Assembly: GCF_048771995.1 (NCBI RefSeq)
Contig: NC_133036.1
Location: 20,285,501-20,349,500 of the forward strand
DNA length: 64,000 nucleotides
Source: Taeniopygia guttata
Lineage: Eukaryota > Chordata > Aves > Passeriformes > Estrildidae
Direction of reading: 5' to 3'
Part shown: positions 25,667 to 37,083 of the stretch, in pieces
How the letters are laid out: each line of letters opens with the position of its first letter
How positions within the stretch are numbered: the first letter of the stretch is position 1
The notes under the pieces: model-generated
Databases searched by the model: none
Told to the model about the DNA's origin: nothing
The model's input: only the letters and a program-made list of their open reading frames with translations
Program-made: the position numbers and the translations under genes

Positions 25667-27102
25667 AATAAAGATTGATTCATCTCTGTCTTTTTGGCTG
25701 TGGTGGCACGAAGTTCTTAACTTGTCAAGCAATGAGCAAAGGCATTCATTTTTTCTGTTCTTCCCTCCCTCAATTATACATTCTCAGCTAATAAGACCCA
25801 TTTTGATTAATGTATCTACAGTTTCCAGGGCTCTCTGTAGAGTCTGTACTGGTTCAGCACACTTTTTTGGCAGTTCTTGTTGGCACAACTTCTATGACTT
25901 GCATGATAAAAGAGAAAAAAAATACAGAAAAGGGAGAGAAAAAGAAGAATCATCTGACTTTGGGTTCATAAATGAAGATGTCAAAACTCTCCTCAGCTTC
26001 AGTGTTGCAATATCAGCCATCAGAGGTTTTTATCCAAGAAGTTTCCTCTGTTTAGATCCTTCAAACAGAGAATTGTCATCAATGTATTTTGTGTGAAATT
26101 CCATTCTGGACTGTCCCATCTTCAGCAGCAGAACCAAAAGCAGGATTGCTCCTGCTCCCTTGGGGAATTAACACCCCCAGTGCTCCATGCAAGCACAAAT
26201 CTCAGCCAGGGCGATGGATCTTTATTTAAAAATTTTAAAATGGCATTTCCTTTAGGGCTCTACTGAGAAAAACTGGCATATTTTCCTAAATGCGATTCAA
26301 ATTACTGAATTTCAGCCTCGCAGAGTAAGACCATATTTCTTAGTGATTTATGTACTGTACCTTCACAGTGAATGTACAGTTTTGAAGGTAAAATGAATAA
26401 TTTGTAACTCTAAATAGAGACAATGCTTAGTGTTTAAAGCTTCTTCATGAGTTTTTTAAACACTTCTCTTCAGAGAAGCTTTTTAAAACATGAGGGAAGG
26501 CTGAGAGGAGCACTTTAAACAACTTTTCTAATGATATTTCTGATTTTGAAGCCTTACTACAACAAGAATATGTTAGACAATGACCAGAAGTGGGCTGAGG
26601 GATGCAAGTGCCTGAAGCTGTCGTGTGCTCTGTTGCTACATCTGGGATTTCCCCTGGCCTGATTCTGGCATTCTCCACACTCTGATGATTTTTTTCCATC
26701 CTTTTTGAAAGTTTCAAATTCATTTTCAACAAGAAATGGCATCTGAGCAGCTGGTGTGCTTCAGGTGGTGGTGAAATGGCATGCAGTGTTAGAATGGTCT
26801 GGCTGTGCTGCAGTCCTGTGGAACCCACCAAGTTCTCCGTGTGCACGTGGCAACAAAATTAATTTTTCTGGATTTAAAGTGGGGATGGGTTAAAATGTGA
26901 TACGAGCTCTGCTTGCTGAAGTGTTTGCTGAGGTGTTTGGGGTGTGTGTGCAGGGATGGAGAGGCTCCCACTGCTGCTCCAGAGGCTCCAGTCCTGGCTG
27001 TGGAGAGCAGCTCTGTTGTGTAAACGTGGTGGAAGGTGAAAACTTGTGTTTGTGTGAACACTGGTGCCATGGCTCAGGTGTCTCTGGAGCAGGCTGGGCT
27101 GC
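25667..27102. other. Unique sequence, no gene recognised
   Basis: AT-rich sequence without recognisable exon or repeat. Frames at 25722-26096 (plus) and 26445-26846 (minus) have no family resemblance. Confidence 0.5.
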
Positions 27103-27721
27103 CCATCCCATCCCATCCCATCCCATCCCATCCCATCCCATCCCATCCCATCCCATCCCATCCCATCCCATCCCATCCCATGCCATGCCATGCCATCCCA
27201 TGCCATGCCATGCCATCCCATGCCATCCCATGCCATGCCATGCCATGCCATGCCATGCCATGCCATGCCATGCCATGCCATGCCATGCCATGCCATGCCA
27301 TGCCATGCCATGCCATGCCATGCCATGCCATGCCATGCCATGCCATGCCATGCCATGCCATGCCATCCCATCCCATGCCATGCCATGCCATGCCATGCCA
27401 TGCCATCCCATCCCATCCCATCCCATCCCATCCCATCCCATCCCATCCCATCCCATCCCATCCCATCCCATCCCATCCCATCCCATCCCATCCCATCCCA
27501 TCCCATCCCATGCCATGCCATCCCATCCCATCCCATCCCATCCCATCCCATCCCATCCCATCCCATCCCATCCCATCCCATGCCATGCCATGCCATCCCA
27601 TCCCATCCCATCCCATCCCATCCCATCCCATCCCATCCCATCCCATCCCATCCCATCCCATCCCATCCCATCCCATCCCATCCCATCCCATCCCATCCCA
27701 TCCCATCCCATCCCATCCCAT
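27103..27721. repeat. Pentanucleotide array CCATC/CCATG, about 124 units
   Basis: An almost perfect 5-bp tandem array of about 620 bp made of two unit types, TCCCA and TGCCA (one C-to-G difference). Pure TCCCA blocks occupy about 27103-27180, 27406-27510, 27521-27580 and 27596-27720. TGCCA dominates 27181-27405 and recurs at 27511-27520 and 27581-27595. On the minus strand the TCCCA blocks read GGGAT repeats, which meet the G-quadruplex pattern, while the TGCCA blocks do not. No unit contains a stop in any frame, so frames of about 280-370 codons run through on both strands (Pro-Ser-His-Pro-Ile or Gly-Met-Gly-Trp-Asp patterns). These are repeat artefacts. Confidence 0.97.
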
Positions 27722-27895
27722 CTGCACTGCTGTGTGCAGGGCTGGCTGCACTGCTGTGTGTGCAGGGCTGGCTGCACTGCTGTGTGCAGGGCTGGCTGCA
27801 GTGCTGTGTGTGCAGGGCTGGCTGCATTGCTGTGTGTGCAGGGCTGGCTGCACTGCTGTGTGCAGGGCTGGCTGCATTGCTGTGTGCAGGGCTGG
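27722..27895. repeat. 24/26-bp minisatellite, 7 copies
   Basis: Seven head-to-tail copies of a unit beginning 'ctgcactgctgtgtg' and ending 'cagggctgg', directly abutting the pentanucleotide array. Copies are 24 or 26 bp long according to one or two extra TG dinucleotides (order 24, 26, 24, 26, 26, 24, 24). Base 6 of the unit also varies (C, G or T). The mixed lengths rotate the reading frame, so it is not a protein repeat. Confidence 0.95.
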
Positions 27896-30800
27896 CTGCT
27901 CCATGGCCATGACCAGGCTGCTCCTGCAGCCACATCCCCCTGCAGAGGGGCAGGGCTGGGCTGGGGCCATGGAAGGCTCTGAGCTCAGCCAGGTGTGTGG
28001 GGACCAGAGCTGCCCTACAAATCCATTAATCCTACAAATCCTGCCTCTAGTGGGGCTCAAGGCTCCTGGAGTTCCAGGACACCTTCCAGGTGTCCTCCGT
28101 TCTCTTCCATTTGGTTTTTCCAGGTGGTCTTTCAGGGGAGGTAGGATACTGTCATGAAGGTGGATTTCTTTGTTTGTTTCATGGTTGTTGTTGTTTCGGG
28201 TTTTTTTTTGTTGTTGTTGTTGTTTTTTTTTTTAAGTGTAACTGCCAAGATTTAGTTCAGAAATTCTGTGTGGCAGTTGTATTTTAATATAGCAAAGGCA
28301 GAAATGTTTGTTAAAGTGACCCAAAAAACTAAGTTAGCTTTGCCAGTGAAATGCTGTTCTTGTGTTCTTGTGCTGATCATGCTCATCCTTAGGGGAACTG
28401 AAAATAAATATAAGCTCTTGTGTTTAAAAATATTGCAAATATTGTGTCAGGAGATTTTTGATATCCAGTTTCTAATTAATTTAATATCAAAATTACACCC
28501 TCCCCAGTTTTGGTCCCAACTGTCTTCTTGCAGAAACAATTTTAGAGTAAGATATTTCTGAGAAAAATAGGTTTGGCCCAATAGATAAATATCTATATTT
28601 TTAGATAAGCATGCATTTATTGTGGTGGTGGTGGTGATTTTTGTGTTCTGTGTATGTTTTGTTCACAACATTTCATTCTCTGGAAGGTTGGGAAGGAATG
28701 CTTCCAAGTCCAGGATACTGCCTTGCCATATCCCTTGCCTCTGGAATAGCTCCTGGTGTTCTGTCTTGCTTTACCTGTTTAATGTCAGCTGGGTTTGACT
28801 TCCAGCCTTGCTGGGGCAGTAACTTCAGTTTGGAACCAGAGAGCAGCAGCTGGAATTCTAAAAGACCAGGTTTTTAGTTTTTTGGTGGGGTTTTTTTTTG
28901 TTTGTTTTGTTTTGTTTTGTTTTTCCTTGAAATTGCTTACTGGTATTCAGGAAGCTTCTGAGATAGAGATGCTGTGATGTATTCATACTTGGTTTAAAAA
29001 AAATAACCAAAACCCAACAAAGCAAACCAGCTTTTAAAATCAAGCTAATTCTTTGTGTAAGAAACTCAGGGAATTCAGTGGAGATGTTCCCATGGAATTT
29101 GCTCACAATGTAGGGCTCAAATGACATGTGGGCAGTTGCTACATCTGATTTCAAACTTCTGATATGCAGACTTCCCCCATCAGTCAGGGGGGATGAAGGC
29201 TCCTCCTCTCCAGTCCTACTTTATTTCCATGATAACAGAGGCAGTGGTTGCCTGCTAATTTCATGTGTTGGACTTTTATCCACAAGAAATTTCGGTGTAT
29301 TTAATCTGATAAATGACTAGATGTTGCTCACGATGTTTCAAAAACTAAGAGAGAACAAACTGGAATTTGTGAACTTACATTTGCAAAGTCTGAGAGTTTT
29401 CTCAAGGTGAATCAAGACTCAGAGATTTAATTCCCATCAGCCAGCTGCCCATGGAGCTGATTCCTAAAATGGTGCTGGTGACTGTGGCAGCTTAACAACA
29501 AAAAAGGTAAAGCAAGTTTTAACACTTCCTTCAGTTGTCTCTTGCTTTAAACAAGAAAACTAATTATAACAATATTCTCCTGTTTTAATTGTGACTGCGG
29601 ATGACTGATGGCAAACATGTAATTAACTGATGCAGGAGTTGACACAAGACAGTTGACACCAATTTTTTATACATTATTATATGAAGACATGTAGTGAAGC
29701 AATTAGTCTTTCATTAGTTTGGAGTTATTTCAAAAGCTTTGAAATACTTCTGTGGTTAATTTTTAATCATCAAGGAAATGTATCTTCTAATGGTGTTAAC
29801 TTCAGGGACTGAAATGAAGCGTGCTCCCCTGAGACTGACTGCGATCAGATGAACGTCCTGCACAGCTGCTGGGCTGCAGAAGCTTTGGGAGGCTTTGGGG
29901 GCTCAGCAGGGGCTGAGGCTCTAACATTTTCCTTGTTTTTCCCAGCTCCTGGTGCTTGCAGAGTGCCAGGGATGCTGTGCTCCTGCAGACAGGGCAGGAG
30001 CTGCTGCTGCACCCCCTGATCTTGGCTGATGCTTTTGGTTCTTCAGCTGGTGGAACCCAGAGCTGCAAGCCAGGCTTGGGTGGTCCTGCTCCATTTCATG
30101 TGTGTGTCACTCCTCCTCTGCCCCTCACAGCTAAAACAGAACTGAAATGTCACCTGGCGAGGACAGGCGGCTGCTGAGCCACGGGACAGGGATTTAGTTC
30201 TGGCTTCCTTTGGGTTTCCTTTTGTCCACAATTTGTTTTCCTGTTCTCACTTGACACTGTGATAAACCTTTCATGAACTTCGACATCTTTCCATCTTGAA
30301 CATTTTTTTTTATTGTTTTGTTAAGGAATTCCTGAAAAGATTATCTTGGGTTTTCACTGGCAATTTGTAACCTTCTTTCCTCTTAGAAAATCTCTCCTTG
30401 ATTGTGCTGGAAGCAATAAACAGAATAGATGGGCATTGCAGCCATGTGGGGGATCCTCATTCTGTGCAAAGTCTTAAAAAAACCAAAACCCTTATAACTT
30501 ACATTTATGTTGTGAAATTATAGATAGCTTATATAAAAAGTGGGAAACTGAGCTGTCAAAGGCTGAATGGGTTGATGAGAGCATGCCTGGGGTTTGGATA
30601 GGGTGGCCTTTTTGTACATATTGCAAAACTGTTTTTCAATGCACTACAAGCATTAAAGCTGTCTTAGGCTGTCAGCTAACAAAAATTAAAGCAGTCTGAA
30701 TTCAGTAAGGAAAAATTATAACACCTGGGCCTTTGAAACAGACATGGTACCTATATACCTATATATATATACCTATATATATATTTTAATTTTAGTAGTA

Positions 30801-30981
30801 ATAATTACTTTGTTATTCAGCTTTCATTATTATTTACCTAATGCTCCTGGGAGAGGAGTATTTAATTTCTCCCATGATTTTTCAAGATGCTCTTTTCCTA
30901 CCAATCTTCCTAAAATGCATTTTTGGTTGTGCTGAAACAAGCAGTGTCACATTCACTTCCTTCATCTCGGTGGCAATCAGT
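27896..30981. other. Unique sequence with T/G-rich runs
   Basis: Contains a (TTG)n/poly(T) stretch at 28166-28233, a (TTTTG)n stretch at 28871-28925 and a TATA/ACCTATAT simple repeat at 30749-30785. The AT-rich segment around 29575-29780 is rich in TAATTA-like motifs. No exon or RNA gene recognised. Confidence 0.55.
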
Positions 30982-31136
30982 CACTGGTGTCCCCTGGATG
31001 GGTGTGCCACACAGATTTGTCACTGGTGTCCCCAGGATGGGTGTGCCACACAGATTTGTCACTGGTGTCCCCAGGATGGGTGTGCCACACAGATTTGTCA
31101 CTGGTGTCCCCAGGATGGGTGTGCCACACAGATTTG
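30982..31136. repeat. 39-bp minisatellite, 4 copies
   Basis: Four head-to-tail copies of a 39-bp unit ('cactggtgtccccaggatgg', then 'gtgtgccacacagatttgt'), at 30982, 31021, 31060 and 31099. Copies 2-4 are essentially identical; copy 1 differs by one base (ccctgg for cccagg). Because 39 is a multiple of 3 the frames stay open: one plus frame encodes four copies of a 13-residue Cys/His-containing unit. Frames in other registers and on the opposite strand are open too, so I do not call a CDS. Confidence 0.95.
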
Positions 31137-31689
31137 GAAATGCAGCATTCAGGTGTGCAGAGGATGCTCGCACTGGGGATGTGCTTCCACCTTCCTTTGT
31201 CAGGCAGAAATAAAACTCAGGGGAGGTAGCTGTGCCCAACACGTGTGAACAGCACAAGTAATTTATTTTTCCTGATGCATTTGTACCTTTAGGATGCACT
31301 TCCAGCTGCACTTGGTGGGAAGGGAGTGAGGGAAAGAAGGAAATCATATTGGTCACAGTTTAAGCTGCGCAAGGCTCCCTTCCCATACGTAATTTTCTGC
31401 TCTGAACTGAGGACACTGTTCTGAGGTACACAGGGAGGAGAAGAGGCTGAGGATGTTCATGGGGGATTGGAGACTCAAAGGAAGAGAATGTTATTAGGCT
31501 TTTTAGTTTTTAAATGCTTTCCACACAATTTAAGAAAGTTTTAAAACAGATTTAGGAGAAGTTCTACTGGTATCAGGTGGTTTGACAGTTTATTTGTCAT
31601 CGTATGGCAAATTGTAGTGAATAGTAATGCAGAGAAGTAGAATTTGTGTGAAAATGAGGGAAAACAAGCTTAAAGCAGCACTATACATT
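31137..31689. other. Unique sequence between repeats
   Basis: AT-rich non-coding sequence lying between the 39-bp minisatellite and the A-rich/purine tract. No gene recognised. Confidence 0.5.
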
Positions 31690-31801
31690 AAAAAAAAAAA
31701 AATAATAAAAAAAAAAGACAGGAAACCCCCAAGTGAAAACAACAACAAAAAAAAAAGGCAAAGAAGATGAAGACTATAAAGAAAACAACAAACAAGAAAG
31801 C
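31690..31801. repeat. A-rich low-complexity tract
   Basis: Poly(A) runs with scattered T, C and G lead directly into the homopurine tract that follows. Probably part of the same low-complexity expansion. Confidence 0.88.
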
Positions 31802-32034
31802 AAAGAAGGAGAAGAAGAAGAAGAAGAAGAAGAAGGAAAGGAGGAGAAGGGGAAGGGGAAGGGAAGGAGAAGGAGAAGGAGAAGGGGAAGGGGAAGGGGA
31901 AGGAGAAGGAGAAGGAGAAGGAGAAGGAGAAGGAGAAGGAGAAGGAGAAGGAGAAGGAGAAGGAGAAGGAGAAGGAGAAGGAGAAGGAGAAGGAGAAGGA
32001 GAAGGAGAAGGAGAAGGAGAAGGAGGAGAAAGGA
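31802..32034. repeat. Homopurine tract, GAA then GGAGAA repeats
   Basis: 233 bases without a pyrimidine on the plus strand. (GAA)n occupies about 31809-31837, mixed GGGGAA/GGAGAA about 31838-31900, then nearly pure GGAGAA hexamers to about 32020. Such polypurine-polypyrimidine mirror repeats can form triplex (H-DNA) structures and are mutable. The frames through it give poly-(Glu-Gly), poly-Arg or Glu/Lys-rich strings, which I reject as proteins. Confidence 0.98.
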
Positions 32035-32175
32035 TGGCCTCAGTTATTTGTGATTTGAAGTCTCCAGGAGCTCAGTGTACTCAGCCCTTCTAGGGGCTGA
32101 GTAAAACAGCCTAAAACATCCTGTTTCCATGTCAGAGAAACATTTTCAGTCTTCAGGCTCCTGGCTGTGTTCCAG

Positions 32176-32440
32176 GATCACAGAACCATTTAAATTAGAA
32201 AAACCTTGGAGGCCACGGAGTCCCAGCTGTGCCCGGTCCCCACCTTGTCCCCAGCCCAGAGCTCTGAGTGCCATGTCCAGTCCTTCCTGGGACACCTCCA
32301 GGGATGGGCACCCCAAACCTCCCTGGGCAGCTCATTCCAGCATTGAATCACCCTTCCTAGGAAGAAATTCTTCCCCATGTCCAAGCTGACCCTGCCCCAG
32401 AGCAGTTTAGCTCTGAGTAGCAGGAGAGGCTGTGTGGCAC
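32176..32440 (-). mobile_element. CR1 LINE, truncated and diverged 3' end
   Basis: Starts 'atcacagaaccatttaaa', the antisense CR1 3' terminus, then 'acacctccagggatgggcac', 'ctccctgggcagctcattcc' and 'ggaagaaattcttcccca', all standard antisense CR1 segments in correct order. It is more diverged than the copies at 2943 and 56537. The left end is the 3' end; the inner (5') boundary at about 32440 is approximate. Confidence 0.85.
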
Positions 32441-34477
32441 TGCACGTCTGTGCTCCAGGATCAGCTGCTGGCTGTGGGACACCGTGCTGCACAAGCCTCC
32501 CACAGGCCTCTCCCTCTGCATGAAGGTTAAAGGAGAGTTTTGGGGAGGAAAATTATATTTTTCTTTTCATTTTCTCTTTAATTTTGTCCCCTCCTCCTGT
32601 TGTCCCAGCCATCTGCATCCTCTAACAAAAGGTGAGGGGAAATGCAGGCTATAGCACTTAGGCTTGGGAAAGCAGCCTTTAGCAGGGATGGCATTCTCAC
32701 AGCTTTTTCCCAGGGAAAAGGGGGTGGAATTATCTGTTAACTTACAAAGGAATCTTTTTTACTCTGCTGTGAAAAAACAAATGGTGCCAGTCTGTACCTG
32801 TAATGTGTCCCAGCAGCAAGAGATGTCCAAGTGGATCCAGCTGGGGCAGGTTGGTTTGCAGCACTCAAATATCTCAGATTCGTTCTCACTCTTGAGCAAA
32901 TCCATAGAGGTGAGAGAAATAATTCATGGGAAACTGATGAGCAGTGCCTGTGTTTTTTAATTTATCAAGGAGGTGGAGAAAAGGAAGAATGCAGGATATT
33001 TTACCCTTGGGTGACACACAAGGTTGCTGATGACACAGGCATTATTTTCCCTGTATGCTGATAACTCAGGAGCTGACAAAGCTGAGCACTGTATTTCACA
33101 AGATATTTTAAGCATTACAGACTTGACGCTATGGAAATGGAAAAATGTCAGTCACACTGGTATTAGAGCAGGAAAAAAAGAATGATAAGTACTGAGTTTG
33201 TCACTTAATATTGCTTAACACCAAATACTGAAGGTCGTTCCATTTCTAGTGTTTCGTTTCTTCTGAGTATTTCAAGTTATTCTTTAATAGCAGAAATAAA
33301 CCAGTGGTGGTTGTCTCTGCTCTCCAATCCATCCCCCTGTCCTGGGTAATGCCAGGTGACTGCACAGTGTTAAAGAGGAATATTTAATACTATCCAAGGG
33401 TGTGAATTTCCTAATTTGATCCTTTATATTGAACTTCTCTGCTGTGTTTGTTTTGTGCTGGGAAGGGCCCATGAAATATTTCATTTGTGGCACTGACTGA
33501 CATGAGCCCAGCTTGGCCACAGTAAGGCACAGCTGGACTAAGGTTAATGTTCATTTGAGCAGGACTCTTTGGTGGCTTCTTAAATCTCTCAGTGTGGTGC
33601 CATCCACAGACCTTATTGAAGCAGAAACCTCAGAAATGTTGGCTGATCAATGGAATCTTGACTTTGACTTTTCATTTTCAACATTTTTTTATAGTTTGAA
33701 AAAATCTATCTTAATTTTGTATATTTTCACTTTGACTATATATGGCTCATTATTTCTAAAAATATATTTCTAAAAATTGTATTCTATAAGAATAATTTTA
33801 TTACTAGCCATACTGGTCTATATTAATATCTGTAACAGAAATTTGGTGAATAGTCTTTTAAACAAAAAATAGAAATTCCTCTCTGTTGGAAGTAGATATT
33901 TTCCTTTTCTTCTTCAAATATAATTTGTGACCAGACTTTTGTGCTTTGCTCTTTAGATGGAGGGGTGCAGGAGAAGTCTTCTCTTGGTGACAAGAACACT
34001 TGCTTTTGCTGCATTGAAGAATTAATTGGAGACTCAGTAAGTGGTCATTTATTGGCAACGATCAATAGGCTCCTGCAGAGCTGAATATGGAGCCCATTTT
34101 AGGGAACTTTAATGCACTGAGTGCACCCTATGCTCCTTTTGGCCCGGGAATAAATTAAGTTTCTCCCTGTGATGATTGAAACACAAGTTTACCAGAACTT
34201 TAAAGTAGAATTATAGAAGTTTTTTCCTTGATGTTGAGAAACAGAAACTACTGAAATGTCTGGGGTTCTAAGTAAGAGGAATGGAAGAAGACCACAGAAA
34301 GTGAAAATAGATTAAATTGAAACTCCATGGAGATCATCCTCCCAACCCTGTGCCCTTTCAGAATGGATCCTTTCTTCCAGTGCAGTTGTTTAGGGTCACT
34401 AAATTTCTGTCGTTTTCTCTTTTGCTTTTCCTGAGAGAGTTCCATGAAGTTTTCCCTTTGCTGTGCCAATGGAGGGA
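32441..34477. other. Unique AT-rich sequence
   Basis: No gene or repeat recognised; AT content is high, particularly at 33640-33860. Frames are short. Confidence 0.55.
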
Positions 34478-34535
34478 GTTTGAACGAGATGATCTCCAAG
34501 GTCCCTAAAGCATTCCATGACCCTGTGCTAGGTAT
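34478..34535 (+). mobile_element. CR1 LINE 3'-terminal remnant
   Basis: A short stretch reading 'gtttgaacgagatgatctcc', 'aaggtccctaaagcattcca', 'tgacc' matches the sense CR1 3' end (goal-post motif 'gatgatctcc..aggtccct' followed by the 'attc..tga' terminus). Only about 55 bp is recognisable, so this is an old or strongly truncated insertion. Confidence 0.68.
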
Positions 34536-37015
34536 AAAATCAATAATGCAGCTGACAACCATTCTGTTTGTACCATATATACAGAACAGAAATAATTCCG
34601 TGGGTTTTTGCACCATCAAAATTCCATTCCTTATTTTCTGAGGAATGAACGCTGAATAATTTGCAATATATCTCATGTCCTGCTGAAATGGAGTCCAGGG
34701 GAAGGGCAGTTTCCTGGAGAAACTGCAGTCCTTTTCCACCTGAGTTTGCTGCTGGCTTTGCCTGGGTGCAGAGCAGTGGGAGCTGGGGATGCTCTCAGAA
34801 CTGCCCCTCGAGCTGATGTTAGCAGGAAAAGCACGTGGAATTTGTTGGAGGTGACACAAGCACTGCCCAGCAGGCTCAGACTGCAGCCCACGCCAGGTGT
34901 GTGTCGGGAAAATTGCAAAAAAGCCCAGGGAGATTACTGAAAAATTGATTGCAAATTGGCAGGCAGGCAGGCACAGCAGCCACTGCTGCAGAGGAGTCTC
35001 TGATTTGTTTATGTTTACCTAATCATAATTTAATCTTTCTGCTGTTGACACTTAATGCTAAACCAGTTTCCTGAGATCATCAATTCCCAGTGTTTTGAAG
35101 AAGATTCCAAGAGATTGAGTGATAGCAGCAGTCAGAGGAAACAACTGGGCTCTACCAGACACCCCAGATTTTGGAACAGAGTTGTCACATGCAAGAGGTT
35201 AATTAATAATTGAAATTAAAATGCTGCTTTGTCTTCAAAAAGAATCTCAAGAGTTCTGGAAAAAAAAATATTGTTTCCTAAATCCATTTTCATTTACCTT
35301 TATTACTCTGGTTCAGATGTTTCCTTGAAGATTGTTTGGTTGCTGGAATACAGATACAGCTCATGTTTGTGCTTCTATGCATCTGACTTTTCATTTCCAT
35401 AAAATGAAATATTTTCCTAATGAGATTTCTATCCTGCCAGCTGTAGTGTGTCCCAAGGAGAATGCCAAGGGAATGAGCCTGGAGAGACCAACCCTGTTCT
35501 GTAAATAGAACAAGAAAGACAGACTTGGAGATTCTACTCTCTCTTATAAGAAATAAAGGTGAGGGAGGTTAGAAGGGATTTGTCTCTTGCTACTAAATTC
35601 AGGTTTTCCTTCTGATTTTCAAAAATCTCAGACTTTAATTTACTGCCCTTGTGATAATTTCAGCTCTGTGCTGAAACAAAGATATTAAATTCTGACAGGA
35701 AGAATATGTCTTTTTCCAAAGCTATTTGAAGAACAGTGAAGGACCAAGACAAGAAGAAATCCCAAATTAGCAAATCTTAGTAATACACATTCTTCAGTAT
35801 TAATTCCCTGGGAATCAGAATGAAGATTAATATCAGCTGTTACTTCTTCTGGCTTACCCAGCTTCCAGCTCACTTATATTCCCAAATACTGAGTGTTCTG
35901 AGCTTTTCCAGGTGCCTGTGGCTATTAAGTGCAGCGTGAGCAGCACGTGAGCAGTGACAGAACCACTGTTTGAAATTGCTGCCCATATCCACTACATGAG
36001 AAGGTTTTTTCTTTTAAGTGTGTGAATGATGCTACACCAGTTGAGAGGACACCTGCTGCCTGCAGGATGTTTGGATACATCACAAGGATTTCTGTTCTGC
36101 ACTGGTTTGTTTCCATGGACTGGTGCCTAACTTGGAAATTCAAGCTCAGTATTTGCAAACAGTGCTGGGAAGTTTTCATCATTTATGTCTCCAGTGGTAA
36201 AAATAACTTGGAAGGGATGGGTGATGGTTTGAATGTGGATAATTGCTTTATTAAAGGAGGAGCTGCTTTCTGAAAGGCCTGCCCAGGGGTGTTTGCTGAG
36301 TGTACAGGTAATGCACCTCCTGAGAAAGTCCTGTTCATCTGTGCCAGAGGGGTGAACAGAACACTGGTCCTGCTTTATTACCTTTGGCCTGTGTTCCTCT
36401 CAAGGTTTCAATATTTGCTGTGTAGTAGCATCAATAAATGCCTGTTCCTCCTTGGCCTGGCTGAGCTGTCCCAGCTCCAGCTCCAGCTGGCAGCTCTGCC
36501 CTGCCCTGCCCTGCTCAGCAGTGGGTGTGTGCAGGAGCAGAACTGCAGCACAGTGCACAGGACGTCTTCACCCCAATGTTCACTGGGGTTTTTGTTATCA
36601 GGAAGGGCTGCCCGGAATTATGGCTGGAGTTATGTACAATTCAAGGTGTCTGGAAGAAAAAAGCACCTCCCAGCTGGGAATCAAGAAAACATGAGCTTAT
36701 TTAGTTCCATTCAATGTGTGACTGAGGAAAGGAGGGTGGCCAGGGCTGGGTGGCAGACAGCAGAGTGCCAGCTGTGTCTGTGGGGGCTCAGAGGTGGGGA
36801 ATGGAGTTGTTCAACTTGTGGAAAGCCAGGAGTTGGCTCTTTTCCTCTGGAGCCAGCAGAAATCACTGCTCCAGCCTTGCATCCCATGTCTCATCTCTGT
36901 ATCAGAGGCTGAAGGTGTGAGGTGTCACCTCAGGTGTCCCGCATGTGGCACAGGGTGTGCAACTGTGCTGAGCCCAAGGAGGCTGAAAACTCCATGTTGT
37001 GTTTTGGTACTGATG
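34536..37015. other. Unique sequence, no gene recognised
   Basis: AT-rich sequence with a GC-richer patch at about 36440-36990. The 207-codon plus frame at 36289-36912 has no recognised domain or splice context, and other frames overlap it. Confidence 0.5.
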
Positions 37016-37083
37016 AAAAAAAAAAAAAAACAAACAAAAAAAAACCAAAAAAAAAAAACCAAAAAAAAAACCCAAACAAAACA
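37016..37083. repeat. A/C-rich low-complexity tract
   Basis: Runs of 8-14 A residues separated by C or CC. Equivalent on the minus strand to the T/G-rich tracts at 16432 and 28871. Confidence 0.93.

Noticed and set aside
26874..28157. Open frames of about 280-370 codons on both strands across the CCATC/CCATG array
   Set aside because: The pentamers contain no stop in any frame, so three frames on each strand stay open and yield Pro-Ser-His-Pro-Ile or Gly-Met-Gly-Trp-Asp patterns. This is a repeat artefact, not a protein.
27722..31136. CRISPR-like direct repeats
   Set aside because: Both minisatellites are contiguous tandem copies without unique spacers, and the sequence is from a vertebrate.
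31733..32093. Poly-Arg and poly-(Glu-Gly) frames of about 106-108 codons
   Set aside because: Direct translation of the GGAGAA homopurine repeat; no flanking coding sequence or domain.
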